Positions 9,380 through 17,975 are shown, counted from the first letter of the stretch. The stretch: DNA of 64,000 nt from Hyphomicrobiales bacterium (GCA_900470195.1 UEIJ01000023.1:1-64000), one strand, 5' to 3'. Notes: generated from the sequence alone by a model not told the origin. A program made the numbers and translations.

Positions 9380-10426
9380 CTACGCTGCCAGCGAAGCCAT
9401 GTCGATGACGAAGCGGTAGCGCACGTCGCTCTTCAGAACGCGTTCATAGGCTTCGTTGACGTCCTGAATATTGATCTTCTCGATTTCGGAAACGATGTTG
9501 TGCTGGCCGCAGAAGTCCAGCATTTCCTGTGTTTCCTTGATCGAGCCGATCATCGATCCGGCAAGGGACCTGCGACCGGGAATGAGCGAGAAGGCATGCA
9601 CCGGCACCATATGTTCCGGAGCACCGACAACAACCATCGTGCCGTTTACCTTGAGCAACGCCAGATAGGCATTCCAGTCGATGGCGACGCCCACCGTGCA
9701 GATGATGAGATCGAAGGTTCCGGCCAGCTTCTCGAAGGTGGCCTGGTCGCTGGTGGCATAATATTCATGAGCGCCGAGCTTGAGGCCGTCTTCCTTCTTG
9801 GAAAGCGACTGGCTCAGAACGGTTACATGAGCGCCCATCGCATTGGCAAGCTTGACACCCATATGCCCGAGCCCGCCCATGCCGATGATCGCGACCCGCT
9901 TGCCCGGCCCTGCATTCCAGTGGCGCAGCGGCGAATAAAGCGTAATGCCCGCACAAAGCAGTGGGGCTGCCGCATCGAGGGGAAGATTGTCGGGCATGGA
10001 AAGGACATAGCCTTCCTTGACGACGATATGGTCCGAATATCCGCCCTGCGTCCGTCCCTTTCCTTCCGCATCGAAGGTGTTGTAGGTCTGGACGAGGCCG
10101 GGAAGATACTGCTCGTTGTCGACGTCGCGGGTGGCGCAGCCGACACAGGAATCCACGAAGCAGCCGACGCCTACCTTGTCGCCCACCTTGAACTTGGTGA
10201 CAGCATCGCCGACGGCAGTGACGACGCCTGCGATTTCATGCCCCGGAACGATGGGATAAACGGCATTCTTCCATTCATTGCGAACGGTATGGATGTCGGA
10301 ATGGCAAACGCCGCAATACTGGATCGAGATGACCACGTCATCCGCGTTGGGTTCGCGCCGTTCAAACGTGAACGGAACCAACGGCTCATCTGCATCCGTA
10401 GCAGCATAACCTCTTGCTATGGCCAT
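9380..10426 (-). CDS. NAD(P)-dependent alcohol dehydrogenase, YahK/CAD-like
   Basis: Medium-chain zinc alcohol/aldehyde reductase, 348 aa from the ATG at 10426, which has GGAG six bases upstream; a start at 10438 is also possible. Catalytic zinc ligands are visible: C41 in GVCHSD, H63-E64 in PGHE, and the Cys in [16 protein letters not shown]. The Rossmann motif is GMGGLGHMG. The structural zinc lobe is degenerate: two of the four usual Cys remain (C94, C97), while the other two positions are R100 and L108. It is divergent from an AraC-type regulator, an arrangement like E. coli yqhC-yqhD, so aldehyde stress control is plausible. The substrate is unknown. Confidence 0.88.
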   Translation of the reverse strand: MAIARGYAATDADEPLVPFTFERREPNADDVVISIQYCGVCHSDIHTVRNEWKNAVYPIVPGHEIAGVVTAVGDAVTKFKVGDKVGVGCFVDSCVGCATRDVDNEQYLPGLVQTYNTFDAEGKGRTQGGYSDHIVVKEGYVLSMPDNLPLDAAAPLLCAGITLYSPLRHWNAGPGKRVAIIGMGGLGHMGVKLANAMGAHVTVLSQSLSKKEDGLKLGAHEYYATSDQATFEKLAGTFDLIICTVGVAIDWNAYLALLKVNGTMVVVGAPEHMVPVHAFSLIPGRRSLAGSMIGSIKETQEMLDFCGQHNIVSEIEKINIQDVNEAYERVLKSDVRYRFVIDMASLAA

Positions 10427-10607
10427 GATAGACTCCATTTATTGGATTGGGGAAGCAGTCGGAATATGCCGGAGACGCGGATAGAAGCGGTAGACCGATC
10501 CTGCAAGCTTCTTGCACGATCCTGCAAAACTGCCTGCTTCACGATTGCGACACATGCCTCCCTGATAGATAATTACTGTATTCCATCTTATCCGAAGCGG
10601 ATCATCC

Positions 10608-11495
10608 ATGACGTCACTGACCGACACCTATGAGGAGCTGGCCGCTCTTGCGGAGCGTTTTACCGCAAAGGACGGTGAATACCGTACGCCAATCGAAGGT
10701 CTGGGGATAAGCAGGCGGACGACGCCGAGCATACCGTGCCACAGCAGCTATCGTCCCTGCCTTGCCATGGTGCTGCAAGGCGCAAAATCGCTGCGCCTCG
10801 GTTCCGAAACGATCAACTACACCAAGGGCGAATATCTGGTGACGTCGCTGGACCTGCCGGTCACATGGCGGGTGGTCGAGGCGAGCCCGGAAGCGCCGCA
10901 TCTGTGTCTCGCTCTCGCCATCGACAGCGAGAAACTGACCGACCTGATCGGACGTGTCGATGTTCGCAGACGAATGATGACCGATGGCGATCAATGGGGG
11001 ATCACCGTCAATGCGGCGCCCGCGGGTTTGCTGGATGCGGTCTTGCGCCTGCTGCGCCTTCTCGACAATCCCGACGACATTCCCGTGATGGCGCCCCTGA
11101 TCGAGGAGGAAATCCTCTATCGCCTTCTGACAGGTCCGGGCGGCGAGCGACTGATCAACATTGCAACCGCCGACAGCCAGGCCAACCGTATAGCGCGGGC
11201 CATCGCATGGCTTCGGCAGAACTTTGCCGCGCCACTGCGGATCGAACAGCTCGCCGAGCACGTCAATATGAGCGCGTCGTCGTTTCATCATCATTTCAAG
11301 GCGATCACGGCGATGACGCCGGTTCAGTATCAAAAACAGCTTCGCCTCAACGAAGCGCGCAGGCTGATGCTGGTCGAGCGGCTGGATGCCGGTACGGCGG
11401 GCCATCGCGTAGGCTATCAGAGCCCGTCGCAGTTCAGCCGGGAATACAGCCGCTTCTATGGAAACCCGCCCATGCGCGACATCGAAGCAGCCTGA
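10608..11495 (+). CDS. AraC-family transcriptional regulator
   Basis: 295 aa. The N-terminal ligand-binding domain is of the AraC_N type found in YqhC-like regulators (CHSSYRPCLAMVLQGAKSL near residue 45). The C-terminal double helix-turn-helix spans about 195-290 (RIEQLAEHVNMSASSFHHHF and GYQSPSQFSREYSRFYG). It is divergently transcribed from the alcohol dehydrogenase across about 180 bp and most likely controls it. It ends with its own hairpin terminator, directly against the left end of an insertion sequence. Confidence 0.88.
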   Translation: MTSLTDTYEELAALAERFTAKDGEYRTPIEGLGISRRTTPSIPCHSSYRPCLAMVLQGAKSLRLGSETINYTKGEYLVTSLDLPVTWRVVEASPEAPHLCLALAIDSEKLTDLIGRVDVRRRMMTDGDQWGITVNAAPAGLLDAVLRLLRLLDNPDDIPVMAPLIEEEILYRLLTGPGGERLINIATADSQANRIARAIAWLRQNFAAPLRIEQLAEHVNMSASSFHHHFKAITAMTPVQYQKQLRLNEARRLMLVERLDAGTAGHRVGYQSPSQFSREYSRFYGNPPMRDIEAA

Positions 11496-11502
11496 ATGGC
11501 AA

Positions 11503-11530
11503 AACGGCGGAACTTTCGTTCCGCCGTTCT
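11503..11530 (+). terminator. Terminator of the AraC-type gene
   Basis: Perfect 11-bp stem AACGGCGGAAC/GTTCCGCCGTT with a TTTC loop, followed by CTCT. The left inverted repeat of the IS element begins four bases later, so the insertion sits just behind the gene without damaging it. Confidence 0.8.
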
Positions 11531-11533
11531 CTA

Positions 11534-11549
11534 GGCCGTAGACTCATAA
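11534..11549 (+). repeat. Left terminal inverted repeat of the IS element
   Basis: GGCCGTAGACTCATAA. It matches the reverse complement of 12778-12793 except at two positions. The transposase stop codon (11544-11546) lies within it. Confidence 0.6.
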
Positions 11550-12227
11550 CGATCTGATCCAAATTCTTGCTGCTGCCAATTTGACAGCGGCGAGAAAGTT
11601 CATCGGGTTTTTGTCGTAACGGGTGGCGATGCCTCTGAACTGTTTGAGTTTGCTGAAGAAACGTTCAACGAGATTGCGCTGTCGGTAAACCCATCGGCTG
11701 AAAGGGAAGCTTCCCTTCCGATTGCTCTTGGCAGGAATATTGGCCCATGCCTGCCGTTTCTTTGCAAATGCTCTTATAGCGTTGGTATCGTAGGCCTTGT
11801 CCGCCAGCAGGATCGCCCCCTTGGAGATTGTCTGTAACAATGGTTCTGCCACGCGGCCATCATGGGCTTGGCCGGCTGTGAGTACGAGGCGGATCGGTCG
11901 ACCATCGGCATCAACAACTGCGTGGATTTTGGTGGTCAAGCCGCCACGGGAACGTCCCATGCAGCCATCGAAAGCCTTGGAAATCTCGCCCAGAACATGA
12001 TCCCAGACACCCGCCTTGCGCCATCGCACGAACCGGTTGTAGCAAGTGGTATACGGACCATATTGATCCGGAACGTCTGCCCATGGCGAGCCTGTCCGGA
12101 ACCGCCATAAGATGCCGTTGATCACTCGACGGTCATCAACCCGTGGCACGCCACGCGGCTTGTTCGGCAGTAGCGGCTGGATTATAGCCCACTCGAAATC
12201 GGTCAGATCAAAACGCCGACAGGTCAT
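11544..12227 (-). CDS. IS5-family transposase with internal deletion
   Basis: 227-aa DDE-type transposase in one frame. The N-terminal part (MTCRRFDLTDFEWAIIQPLL) and the second catalytic Asp region (LLADKAYDT) are intact, as is the YREK-like block with the catalytic Glu (RNLVERFFSKLK). Between AFDG and CMGRSRGGLTTKIHA, near residue 87, about 25-30 residues usual for this family are missing. That segment normally carries the first catalytic Asp in a DSSSIRVHQ-like motif. The deletion is in frame, so a stable but catalytically dead protein is expected. The start ATG follows GGAGG. Confidence 0.85.
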   Translation of the reverse strand: MTCRRFDLTDFEWAIIQPLLPNKPRGVPRVDDRRVINGILWRFRTGSPWADVPDQYGPYTTCYNRFVRWRKAGVWDHVLGEISKAFDGCMGRSRGGLTTKIHAVVDADGRPIRLVLTAGQAHDGRVAEPLLQTISKGAILLADKAYDTNAIRAFAKKRQAWANIPAKSNRKGSFPFSRWVYRQRNLVERFFSKLKQFRGIATRYDKNPMNFLAAVKLAAARIWIRSL

Positions 12228-12339
12228 AAATCGCCTCCTTCAAATAAAAGCCCTTGAATCATGAACTGTGCGTAGGAGAAAGTGATTTTGAGCTGCTTGG
12301 AATCGCGCTCGTGTATAAGACACAAAGGCTTGAGGACTA

Positions 12340-12783
12340 ATGGCTGAAGTGCACCGAACTGCTGCATCCCTCCGCTTTCACGGGGACGATCTCGATCCAG
12401 AAGAGATATCACGCATTCTTGGGGTGCAGCCGACGAAAGGCGTGAAAAAAGGCGGCACTTGGACTACACCTAAAGGGAAAGAAATTGTGGCTTGGAGCGG
12501 CTACTGGATGCTTTCCGCACCCGATGAAAGTCCTGGCGAACTCGACAAGCAGGTTGCCACACTCTTTGCCGCCTTGAGCACGGATTTGAAGGCGTGGAGA
12601 GCATTATCCTTACGCTTCCGGGGAAACATATTCGTGGGCCTGTTCCTCTCAGGCTTTAATGAGGGCCAAAGCCTTTCTCCAGCCACAACCTGCGCGATCG
12701 GACTGCGTGGATTGGAACTCGACTTCGACATCTACAGCGGTGCCGACTTGGATGAGACGACCGTTCGAAGGCATCTTTTATGA
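12340..12783 (+). CDS. DUF4279 protein, apparent IS passenger gene
   Basis: 147-aa soluble protein of the DUF4279 family: an N-terminal strand ASLRFHGDDLDPEEISRILG and a middle LRFRGNIFVGLFLSGFNEG. No catalytic motif is known for the family; members are often found in accessory DNA and near defence or polymorphic-toxin loci. Here the gene is divergent from the transposase across 112 bp, and its stop TGA (12781-12783) falls in the right inverted repeat. This suggests capture by the element. The start is ATG 12340; ribosome site weak. The alternative is a chromosomal gene whose 3' end happens to resemble the IS end. Confidence 0.7.
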   Translation: MAEVHRTAASLRFHGDDLDPEEISRILGVQPTKGVKKGGTWTTPKGKEIVAWSGYWMLSAPDESPGELDKQVATLFAALSTDLKAWRALSLRFRGNIFVGLFLSGFNEGQSLSPATTCAIGLRGLELDFDIYSGADLDETTVRRHLL

Positions 12784-12793
12784 GTTTACGACC
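12778..12793 (+). repeat. Right terminal inverted repeat of the IS element
   Basis: TTATGAGTTTACGACC, the imperfect inverted copy of 11534-11549, with TA immediately outside. It overlaps the last codons of the DUF4279 gene. Confidence 0.55.
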
Positions 12794-12800
12794 TAAAGAA

Positions 12801-12861
12801 CATCCCGAAAAGTGTGAAACGGTTTTCGGAAAAGATGCGCGTCAAAACAAAGAGACAGAGC
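12801..12861. repeat. Short dispersed intergenic repeat (Rhizobiales type)
   Basis: Contains an inverted repeat CCGAAAA/TTTTCGG separated by GTGTGAAACGG, then GTCAAAACAAAGAG. I recognise this composition from short palindromic repeats scattered between genes in Brucella, Ochrobactrum and other Rhizobiales. No second full copy occurs in the window. Confidence 0.45.
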
Positions 12862-12887
12862 GCCGATCTGATCCAATCAGATCGGCG
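12861..12887. terminator. Terminator of the sugar-acid dehydrogenase operon
   Basis: Perfect 12-bp stem CGCCGATCTGAT/ATCAGATCGGCG with a 3-nt loop, 8 bases after the cytochrome gene stop on the minus strand. Confidence 0.75.
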
Positions 12888-12895
12888 TTCTATTG

Positions 12896-14248
12896 TCAGT
12901 GGGTCTGGCTGTTGCGGACCGCGGCAACATCCGCCGCCTTCACCGCCCCTGCGCTGTTGCCCCATGCGGAGCGAACGAAGGTGGCCAGTTCGGCAACTTC
13001 GTCGTCCGACAGACGGTCGGCATAGCCCTGCATGACCAGGCGCATCGGACGCTTCGCCGTGGACGGAACCTCGGCGCCGTGCAGGATGATCGAGATCAGC
13101 GGCTTCGTTTCCGAACCTGTCACCAGATCATTACCAGCAAGCTCAGGGAAGATTCCCGGCGCGCCCCTGCCCGTCACGAAATGGCAGGCAGCACAGTTGT
13201 CGATGTAGAGGCGCGCGCCAAGCGGCATATCCGGGGAAGCATCCGTCAGCATCTTTGTCGTTGCTTCACCGGCGGCATCAGCCGGAGCGGCTGGCAACGC
13301 CTTGGACGCCTTCACGGCAAAGTCCTGCGGCACTTCAACGGCAGCACCGTCAATTCCCTTCAGGAATGCAGCGATTGCCAAATTGTCGGCATCGGTGAGA
13401 TGCTGCAGCGAATGTTCGACCGCGAGGCCCATTTCGCCATTGGCCGTGGAGTAGGAATTGCGGCCTGTCGCGAGATAGGTGGCCAGTTCCTCGATCGACC
13501 ACTTCTGCGGAGCGGAATTTGCGCCGCGCAGCGACGGTGCGTTCCAGCCATCGACGACACCGCCGGTGAGGAAATCCTTGTCGCCCGCCTGCGTGCCGCT
13601 CTGCGCCATCAGCGGATTGCGCGGGCTGTGGCAGGCGGCGCAGTGAGCCGGGCCCTCGACCAGATACTGGCCGCGATCCTGCGCTTCCGACTTGCCTGCG
13701 GCCTTGAAGCCCGCCTCCTGACCGAGAGCCAGCCAGTTCCATGCACGAATGCCGAAACGCATGTTGAACGGGAAGCCGAGCTTGGTTTCCTGAACGACAT
13801 TGTTCACCGGCTCCACCTGATGCATGAAATAATCATACAACGCGCGGACATCTTCCTCGGTCAGCTTGCGATAATTCTCGTAAGGCATTGCCGGATAGAG
13901 ATGCGAGCCATCGGCACGAATGCCGTCATAGAGAGCGGCGCGGAACTGGTCGAGCGTCCAGTTTCCGATGCCGGTTTCCTTGTCCGGGGTAATGTTGGTC
14001 GTCCAGATCGTGCCCATCGGGCTTGCAATCGGGCGTCCACCGGCAAAAGGTTTGCCACCTTCCGCCGTGTGACAGGCCATGCAGTCAGATGCGTACATGA
14101 CATACTGGCCCTGCCCTTCGGCGGGCTTCCAGTCCGCGGCAAGTTCCTTCGTCGGCTTCGTCAGCTGTACCGGCACGAAGATGAAGGCCAGCAGCGCGAC
14201 AATTCCAATGACGACGAGAGCGCCGATTATGCGAAGAAAAGTTTTCAT
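12896..14248 (-). CDS. Triheme cytochrome c subunit of a membrane-bound sugar-acid dehydrogenase
   Basis: 450-aa membrane-anchored cytochrome that takes electrons from the flavoprotein subunit and passes them to the respiratory chain on the periplasmic side. Residues 1-30 form an uncleaved or signal-type helix. Three haem-c sites CxxCH are visible: CMACH near residue 57, CAACH near 205 and CAACH near 345, the usual three for gluconate/alcohol dehydrogenase cytochromes. The start at 14248 has GGAGA six bases upstream; the ATG at 14254 is too close to it. It is the last gene of a tightly packed three-gene operon (gamma, flavoprotein, cytochrome). Confidence 0.9.
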   Translation of the reverse strand: MKTFLRIIGALVVIGIVALLAFIFVPVQLTKPTKELAADWKPAEGQGQYVMYASDCMACHTAEGGKPFAGGRPIASPMGTIWTTNITPDKETGIGNWTLDQFRAALYDGIRADGSHLYPAMPYENYRKLTEEDVRALYDYFMHQVEPVNNVVQETKLGFPFNMRFGIRAWNWLALGQEAGFKAAGKSEAQDRGQYLVEGPAHCAACHSPRNPLMAQSGTQAGDKDFLTGGVVDGWNAPSLRGANSAPQKWSIEELATYLATGRNSYSTANGEMGLAVEHSLQHLTDADNLAIAAFLKGIDGAAVEVPQDFAVKASKALPAAPADAAGEATTKMLTDASPDMPLGARLYIDNCAACHFVTGRGAPGIFPELAGNDLVTGSETKPLISIILHGAEVPSTAKRPMRLVMQGYADRLSDDEVAELATFVRSAWGNSAGAVKAADVAAVRNSQTH

Positions 14249-14259
14249 CACCATTCTCC

Positions 14260-16029
14260 TCAGATCAGCGGACGCGGATTGGACAGGTATTGCGTGCGGA
14301 TCGCATGCGCGGTCGAATAGGCAAGCCCGCCGAGAAGCCCCGTCGGATTGTACTGCGTATTCTGCACGAAATTACCCGCGCCGGTCAGGAACACATTGTG
14401 CTTGTCCCATGCCTGCGAATAGCGGTTGACCACGCCCTCGCGCGGATTATCCGACATGATATGGCCACCCGTATTGTGCGTCGTCTGGTATGGGCGCACG
14501 TCATATTGCGCGCCTTCCTTCTTGAAGGACGACTGCATCAGGTCCGGATTCATCGTCTTGGCCAGCGCTTCCATTTTGGTCTTCATGTACTGGGTCATCC
14601 GGATATCGTTCGGATTCCAGTTGAAGGTCATGCGCATGAGCGGACGGCCATGGCGGTCCTTGTAGGTCGGGTCCAGATCGAGATGGTTTGTCCGGTAGGA
14701 CATATGCGAGCCGTGGCTGCCGATCGACATGGAATGGCCGTACCATTCGGCAATGGCCTTTTTCCACGCGCCACCCCAGGCCGGCGTACCGGATGGGAGC
14801 GACATGCTGCGGATAGGCTGGCCGTTGGTCTGGCCCGCGCGCCAGTACGAACCGCCGATGAAGCCTTCCCGTCCGAAGTCGATCTGGTTGACGCCGAAAT
14901 CATCGATGCACATGCCGTTCGCGCCGGTGCCGATGAACGGATTGAACTCTTCATCCTTGAAGAAGAGCGTCACGCCGCCATTCATCTGGTAGGCATAGTT
15001 GCGCCCGGTGACGCCCTCGCCCGTTACCGGATCGTATGGCTGACCGATGCCAGACAGAAGCGCCAGATGCACGTTGTTGAGCGAGAAGGACGCAAGGATG
15101 ACGATATCGGCGGGCTGGAAGACTTCCTCCTGCGTCGCTTCATCGAAATAGGTCACGCCGGTGGCGGTCTTGCCGTCCGGCGCCATCTCGACGCGCAGAA
15201 CTTCCGACTCCGTGCGATAGGAGAAGTTCGGCATACGCTTCAGCGCATCCAGAATTGCCGTCTGCGGCGACGACTTGGAATACTGGTAGCAGCCGAAACG
15301 CTCGCAGAAGCCGCAGTGATTGCACGGCCCCATCTGCATGCCATATTCGTTGACATAGGCGGTCGAGGCAATGCCGCCCGGCGATGGGAACGGGTGATAC
15401 CCCATGCCCTGGGCCGCGTCGGCAAATTTCCGTCCGTCCCAGGTCGTGTGCATCGGCGGCATCGGATAGTCATTGGAACGCCAGCCCTCGAACGGATTGC
15501 CGCCTTCAACGACCTTTCCCTTGAGATTGCCCGCCTTGCCGGAAATGCCCGCGACGCGCTCGAAACGGTCGAAGAAGGGCTCCAGTTCGTCATAGTGGAT
15601 CGGGTAATCGCCGAGAAGCATGTCTTCGGGAATGATCTGCTCGCCCCAGCGTTCCTTTACGTAGGAGCGCAGGCGCAGTTCTTCCGGCTGCGGACGCCAG
15701 TTGAGACCGTTCCAGTGCGTGCCTGCTCCGCCGACGCCATTGCCGGGCAGAAACGAGCCGAAGCTGCGATACGGCAATGCAACTTCGTCGGCGTTGCGGC
15801 GGATCGTGACGGTCTGCTGGCTGGCGCGCTGCATCATCTTCAGGCGCACGCCGTATTTCAGCTCGTCGATCATGTTGGGATATTTGAAATCCGGGACCGT
15901 GTTCTGGTCATGCCCGCGCTCAAGCGCGACGATCTCAAGCCCTTCCTGCGCCAGTTCCATGGACAGAATGGCTCCGGTCCAGCCGAGGCCGACCACAACC
16001 ACGTCTTTTTTCTTTTCCTGACGTGCCAT
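14260..16029 (-). CDS. GMC-family flavoprotein, gluconate 2-dehydrogenase-type large subunit
   Basis: 589-aa FAD-dependent oxidoreductase subunit. The N-terminal dinucleotide fold is VVVVGLGWTGAILSMELAQEG near residues 10-30 (GxGxxG), and the C-terminal GMC part contains THNTGGHIMSDNPREGVVN and ends NPTGLLGGLAYSTAHAIRT. The start at 16029 (MARQEKKKD) lies two bases after the gamma subunit stop; the reading frame continues upstream into that gene but has no support. No signal peptide is seen, so export most likely rides on the Tat signal of the gamma subunit. The substrate may be gluconate, 2-ketogluconate or sorbitol; the sequence does not decide. Confidence 0.9.
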   Translation of the reverse strand: MARQEKKKDVVVVGLGWTGAILSMELAQEGLEIVALERGHDQNTVPDFKYPNMIDELKYGVRLKMMQRASQQTVTIRRNADEVALPYRSFGSFLPGNGVGGAGTHWNGLNWRPQPEELRLRSYVKERWGEQIIPEDMLLGDYPIHYDELEPFFDRFERVAGISGKAGNLKGKVVEGGNPFEGWRSNDYPMPPMHTTWDGRKFADAAQGMGYHPFPSPGGIASTAYVNEYGMQMGPCNHCGFCERFGCYQYSKSSPQTAILDALKRMPNFSYRTESEVLRVEMAPDGKTATGVTYFDEATQEEVFQPADIVILASFSLNNVHLALLSGIGQPYDPVTGEGVTGRNYAYQMNGGVTLFFKDEEFNPFIGTGANGMCIDDFGVNQIDFGREGFIGGSYWRAGQTNGQPIRSMSLPSGTPAWGGAWKKAIAEWYGHSMSIGSHGSHMSYRTNHLDLDPTYKDRHGRPLMRMTFNWNPNDIRMTQYMKTKMEALAKTMNPDLMQSSFKKEGAQYDVRPYQTTHNTGGHIMSDNPREGVVNRYSQAWDKHNVFLTGAGNFVQNTQYNPTGLLGGLAYSTAHAIRTQYLSNPRPLI

Positions 16030-16031
16030 TG

Positions 16032-16733
16032 TTAAGCCCTTTCGCCCTTGATCGAAACCGGGCCCAGCGGGTAGCGGACGTTGTAGCGTTCGACCCATTC
16101 CTTGTAGCTGCCGCGCGCACCGGGGAAGCCGATATAGCTCCACGCCTGCATGCCGTGATTGCCGCCATACATCGGATCGGCGAAATAGCCTTCCTTGGTG
16201 TTCTGCAAGAGAAGCGTGAAGAAGTCGCGCAGTTCAGGCTGCAGGCCAACCTCCCCTTTCTGGAGCGAGGTCAGCGCCGCATCCTGCTGTTCCGCAGTCA
16301 GGGCGGAGAAAGCCGCGCCGTACTTCTGCTCGCACCATGCGTTGAACGCGGGAATGCCCTGCCGGTAAATCTGCGCCGGGTTGAGCGGAGTCTGCCAGCC
16401 GCGCGTCGGATCTGCGGACGGATCGTGGGGACCGACCATGTACCAGTCATCCGCACGGCCGAAATCGCCGGCGAGCTGGAGATCGATGAATACGGGAACA
16501 CGGGCTTCGATGGCGCCGGGGCCGTCGCCTTCGGACGGTATCAGTCTTGCCGTGGCGGCAAGAACGAAAGCCCATTCGACTTCATTGAAATACTGGCGTT
16601 CATATTGTTCGAGTGGAACCGGGGGAGTTTGCGGTTCCGCTTTTGCTGAGACAGCGAGCCCTGAAAGCATCACACTTGCTGCGGAGGCTTTCAGAAAACT
16701 GCGACGACTCGGATATCCGGGGAGGTCGGTCAT
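16032..16733 (-). CDS. Gluconate 2-dehydrogenase-type gamma (small) subunit, Tat exported
   Basis: 233-aa subunit 3 family protein, first gene of the operon. A twin-arginine signal is clear at the N-terminus: SRRSFLKASAASVMLSGLAV. The start at 16733 follows GCAGGAA by a normal spacing and puts the RR motif at residues 10-11; a longer frame upstream would push it inwards. The mature part has the family blocks RLIPSEGDGPGAIEARVPVF and GYFADPMYGGNHGMQAW. It is thought to escort the cofactor-bearing large subunit through the Tat system. Confidence 0.9.
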   Translation of the reverse strand: MTDLPGYPSRRSFLKASAASVMLSGLAVSAKAEPQTPPVPLEQYERQYFNEVEWAFVLAATARLIPSEGDGPGAIEARVPVFIDLQLAGDFGRADDWYMVGPHDPSADPTRGWQTPLNPAQIYRQGIPAFNAWCEQKYGAAFSALTAEQQDAALTSLQKGEVGLQPELRDFFTLLLQNTKEGYFADPMYGGNHGMQAWSYIGFPGARGSYKEWVERYNVRYPLGPVSIKGERA

Positions 16734-17171
16734 TGTCGTTTCCTGCCGATCTGGTGGGTAAGACTTTTTGAGGTGTTTCCGAGAAAATTCCACGATACGC
16801 AGACGAGAAACATACACGCTGGATACACATACCTCCAGAATAGTTCAAATATCTTGTACCCTAGTTGTGCATAACTATGCTCGGTTCTCCATAAAACCGT
16901 GGACTCGGCCCGTTCGGGAAAGCCCCGCAGATGACCAAAAACCGGCTTGATGAAGCCGGTTCATGCGCCATTTTCACAATCACGTGAATGCAAGACTTGC
17001 CCACCGAATATTGCCCTGCAACGCGCTCCGCCCGCTTCGGCAGGCAGAATTCACGTTGCCAGCCCGGAACCGGCACAGGCTTTTCACGTTGAAAGCGGTG
17101 GCTGAAAGAGGCCATTATGGTGCTGTCGTGGTCTCCGCACGACGGGAGTGAAACGAAGGAAGGTCAGAAAA
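16734..17171. other. Gene-free region with a hairpin
   Basis: 438 bp between the divergent dehydrogenase operon and the next plus-strand gene. It presumably contains the dehydrogenase promoter in its left part. A perfect stem AACCGGCTT/AAGCCGGTT with a 4-nt loop lies at 16940-16961. I see no credible gene. Confidence 0.5.
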
Positions 17172-17624
17172 ATGAAGGCACGCACAGCGACCGTCGGTGA
17201 TCTTGAGAGCGTTTTTCATGACCTTTCGAGGCGCATGGCAATCGAATACATTGCCGCGGGCAAGGATACCAAAGCCGCCTATGACAACCTGATGATGAAC
17301 CTGCGGGAAGGCCGTGCACATGCCTTGCTGCAAAACGACAAGGTGGTGGCAATCATCGCGTGGCACGAGGCTGACGGCGCTACCGACACGCTCTTTGCGG
17401 CGAAGGAAGAGTTCTTCAACCGCAACACCGTGCGCTTCTGCAAGCAGCATATCCGGCAGATTCAGGCGCTGGCAGGCGATTTGCCCGTCCATTCGCGAAG
17501 CTGGCTCGACCGTTCGGACATCGTGAAATGGTTCCGGATCATCGGTTATGAGGAAAAGGGTACTGAAAACGGTGCCCGGCTTTTCGAACTGCCCGCCCCC
17601 AATGACGCAATAGTCTCTGCATGA
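17172..17624 (+). CDS. Small GNAT-like protein, phage-type
   Basis: 150 aa, start at ATG 17172 (MKARTATVGDLESVFHDLSR), with a purine-rich GAAGGAAGG upstream. The N-terminal half resembles the opening of acetyltransferase-like folds, with a strand-helix and the stretch RAHALLQNDKVVAIIAWHE. The end, WFRIIGYEEKGTENGARLFELP, resembles the last GNAT strands. The acetyl-CoA loop (Q/RxxGxG/A) is not evident. Similar small proteins occur in phage genomes (DUF2833-like). The function is unknown and activity as an acetyltransferase is unproven. Confidence 0.55.
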   Translation: MKARTATVGDLESVFHDLSRRMAIEYIAAGKDTKAAYDNLMMNLREGRAHALLQNDKVVAIIAWHEADGATDTLFAAKEEFFNRNTVRFCKQHIRQIQALAGDLPVHSRSWLDRSDIVKWFRIIGYEEKGTENGARLFELPAPNDAIVSA

Positions 17625-17629
17625 TTTTC

Positions 17630-17652
17630 GCCACCGGCGCAATTCCGGTGGC
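17630..17652 (+). terminator. Hairpin behind the GNAT-like gene
   Basis: GCCACCGG pairs with CCGGTGGC over a 7-nt loop, six bases after the stop. No T tract follows, so terminator strength is uncertain. Confidence 0.4.
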
Positions 17653-17744
17653 ACCCGAGGCAAAAGCAAAATCCGACTGCAAAGCCGTCAAACTTGAGAA
17701 GTCTGTTCCTTGATGGAGAAGACTTCGTAGCTCACCATCACATC

Positions 17745-17975
17745 ATGGACACGAGCTATATCTATATCGCTATCGCCCTGCTTCCGTTTCTGCTCTGGAG
17801 CACGATCATCGTCATGCTGTCGGAACTGGATGTCGACGCCGGTTCTGCGGATGGGGAGAGCTTGGGCGATGATCGCCCGACCGACGACCAGATGGCGGAT
17901 GTCGTCACCATTCCCTACGGTCTGATCTTCCCGCTTTATTATCATACACCGACCGTATCCCGCGAAATCGGTTGA
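17745..17975 (+). CDS. Small predicted membrane protein
   Basis: 76 aa from ATG 17745. A hydrophobic helix covers about residues 4-25 (YIYIAIALLPFLLWSTIIVM). It is followed by an acidic stretch (ELDVDAGSADGESLGDDRP) and a second weakly hydrophobic part (IPYGLIFPLYYH). A TTG start at 17694 with 17 more residues is possible. The ribosome site is poor. No family is recognised. Coding potential is moderate. Confidence 0.4.
   Translation: MDTSYIYIAIALLPFLLWSTIIVMLSELDVDAGSADGESLGDDRPTDDQMADVVTIPYGLIFPLYYHTPTVSREIG

Larger units (their letters stand above)
11534..12793. mobile_element. IS5-family (IS427-like) element carrying a passenger gene
   Basis: 1260-bp unit bounded by imperfect 16-bp inverted repeats (14 of 16 identical) and by TA on each side (11532-11533 and 12794-12795), fitting the 2-bp TA target duplication of the IS427 group. 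It holds a transposase reading leftwards and a divergent DUF4279 gene reading rightwards. Both stop codons lie inside the inverted repeats. A plain IS of this type is about 0.8 kb, so about 0.5 kb is extra. The extra block (about 12265-12783) is flanked by ATGA at 12261-12264 and 12780-12783. Whether it can still move is doubtful because the transposase is damaged. Confidence 0.6.

Noticed and set aside
11544..12227. Programmed frameshift typical of IS427-group transposases
   Set aside because: The transposase is readable in one frame from start to stop, so no frameshift needs to be invoked here.
12893..14320. 475-codon open frame on the plus strand
   Set aside because: Antisense of the triheme cytochrome gene, which shows three CxxCH sites.
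14290..16035. 581-codon open frame on the plus strand
   Set aside because: Exact antisense of the GMC flavoprotein gene; composition is Arg/His-rich with no domain, typical of the antisense of GC-rich genes.
16768..16950. 60-codon plus-strand frame in the dehydrogenase promoter region
   Set aside because: No ribosome site, no family, and it covers the likely promoter.
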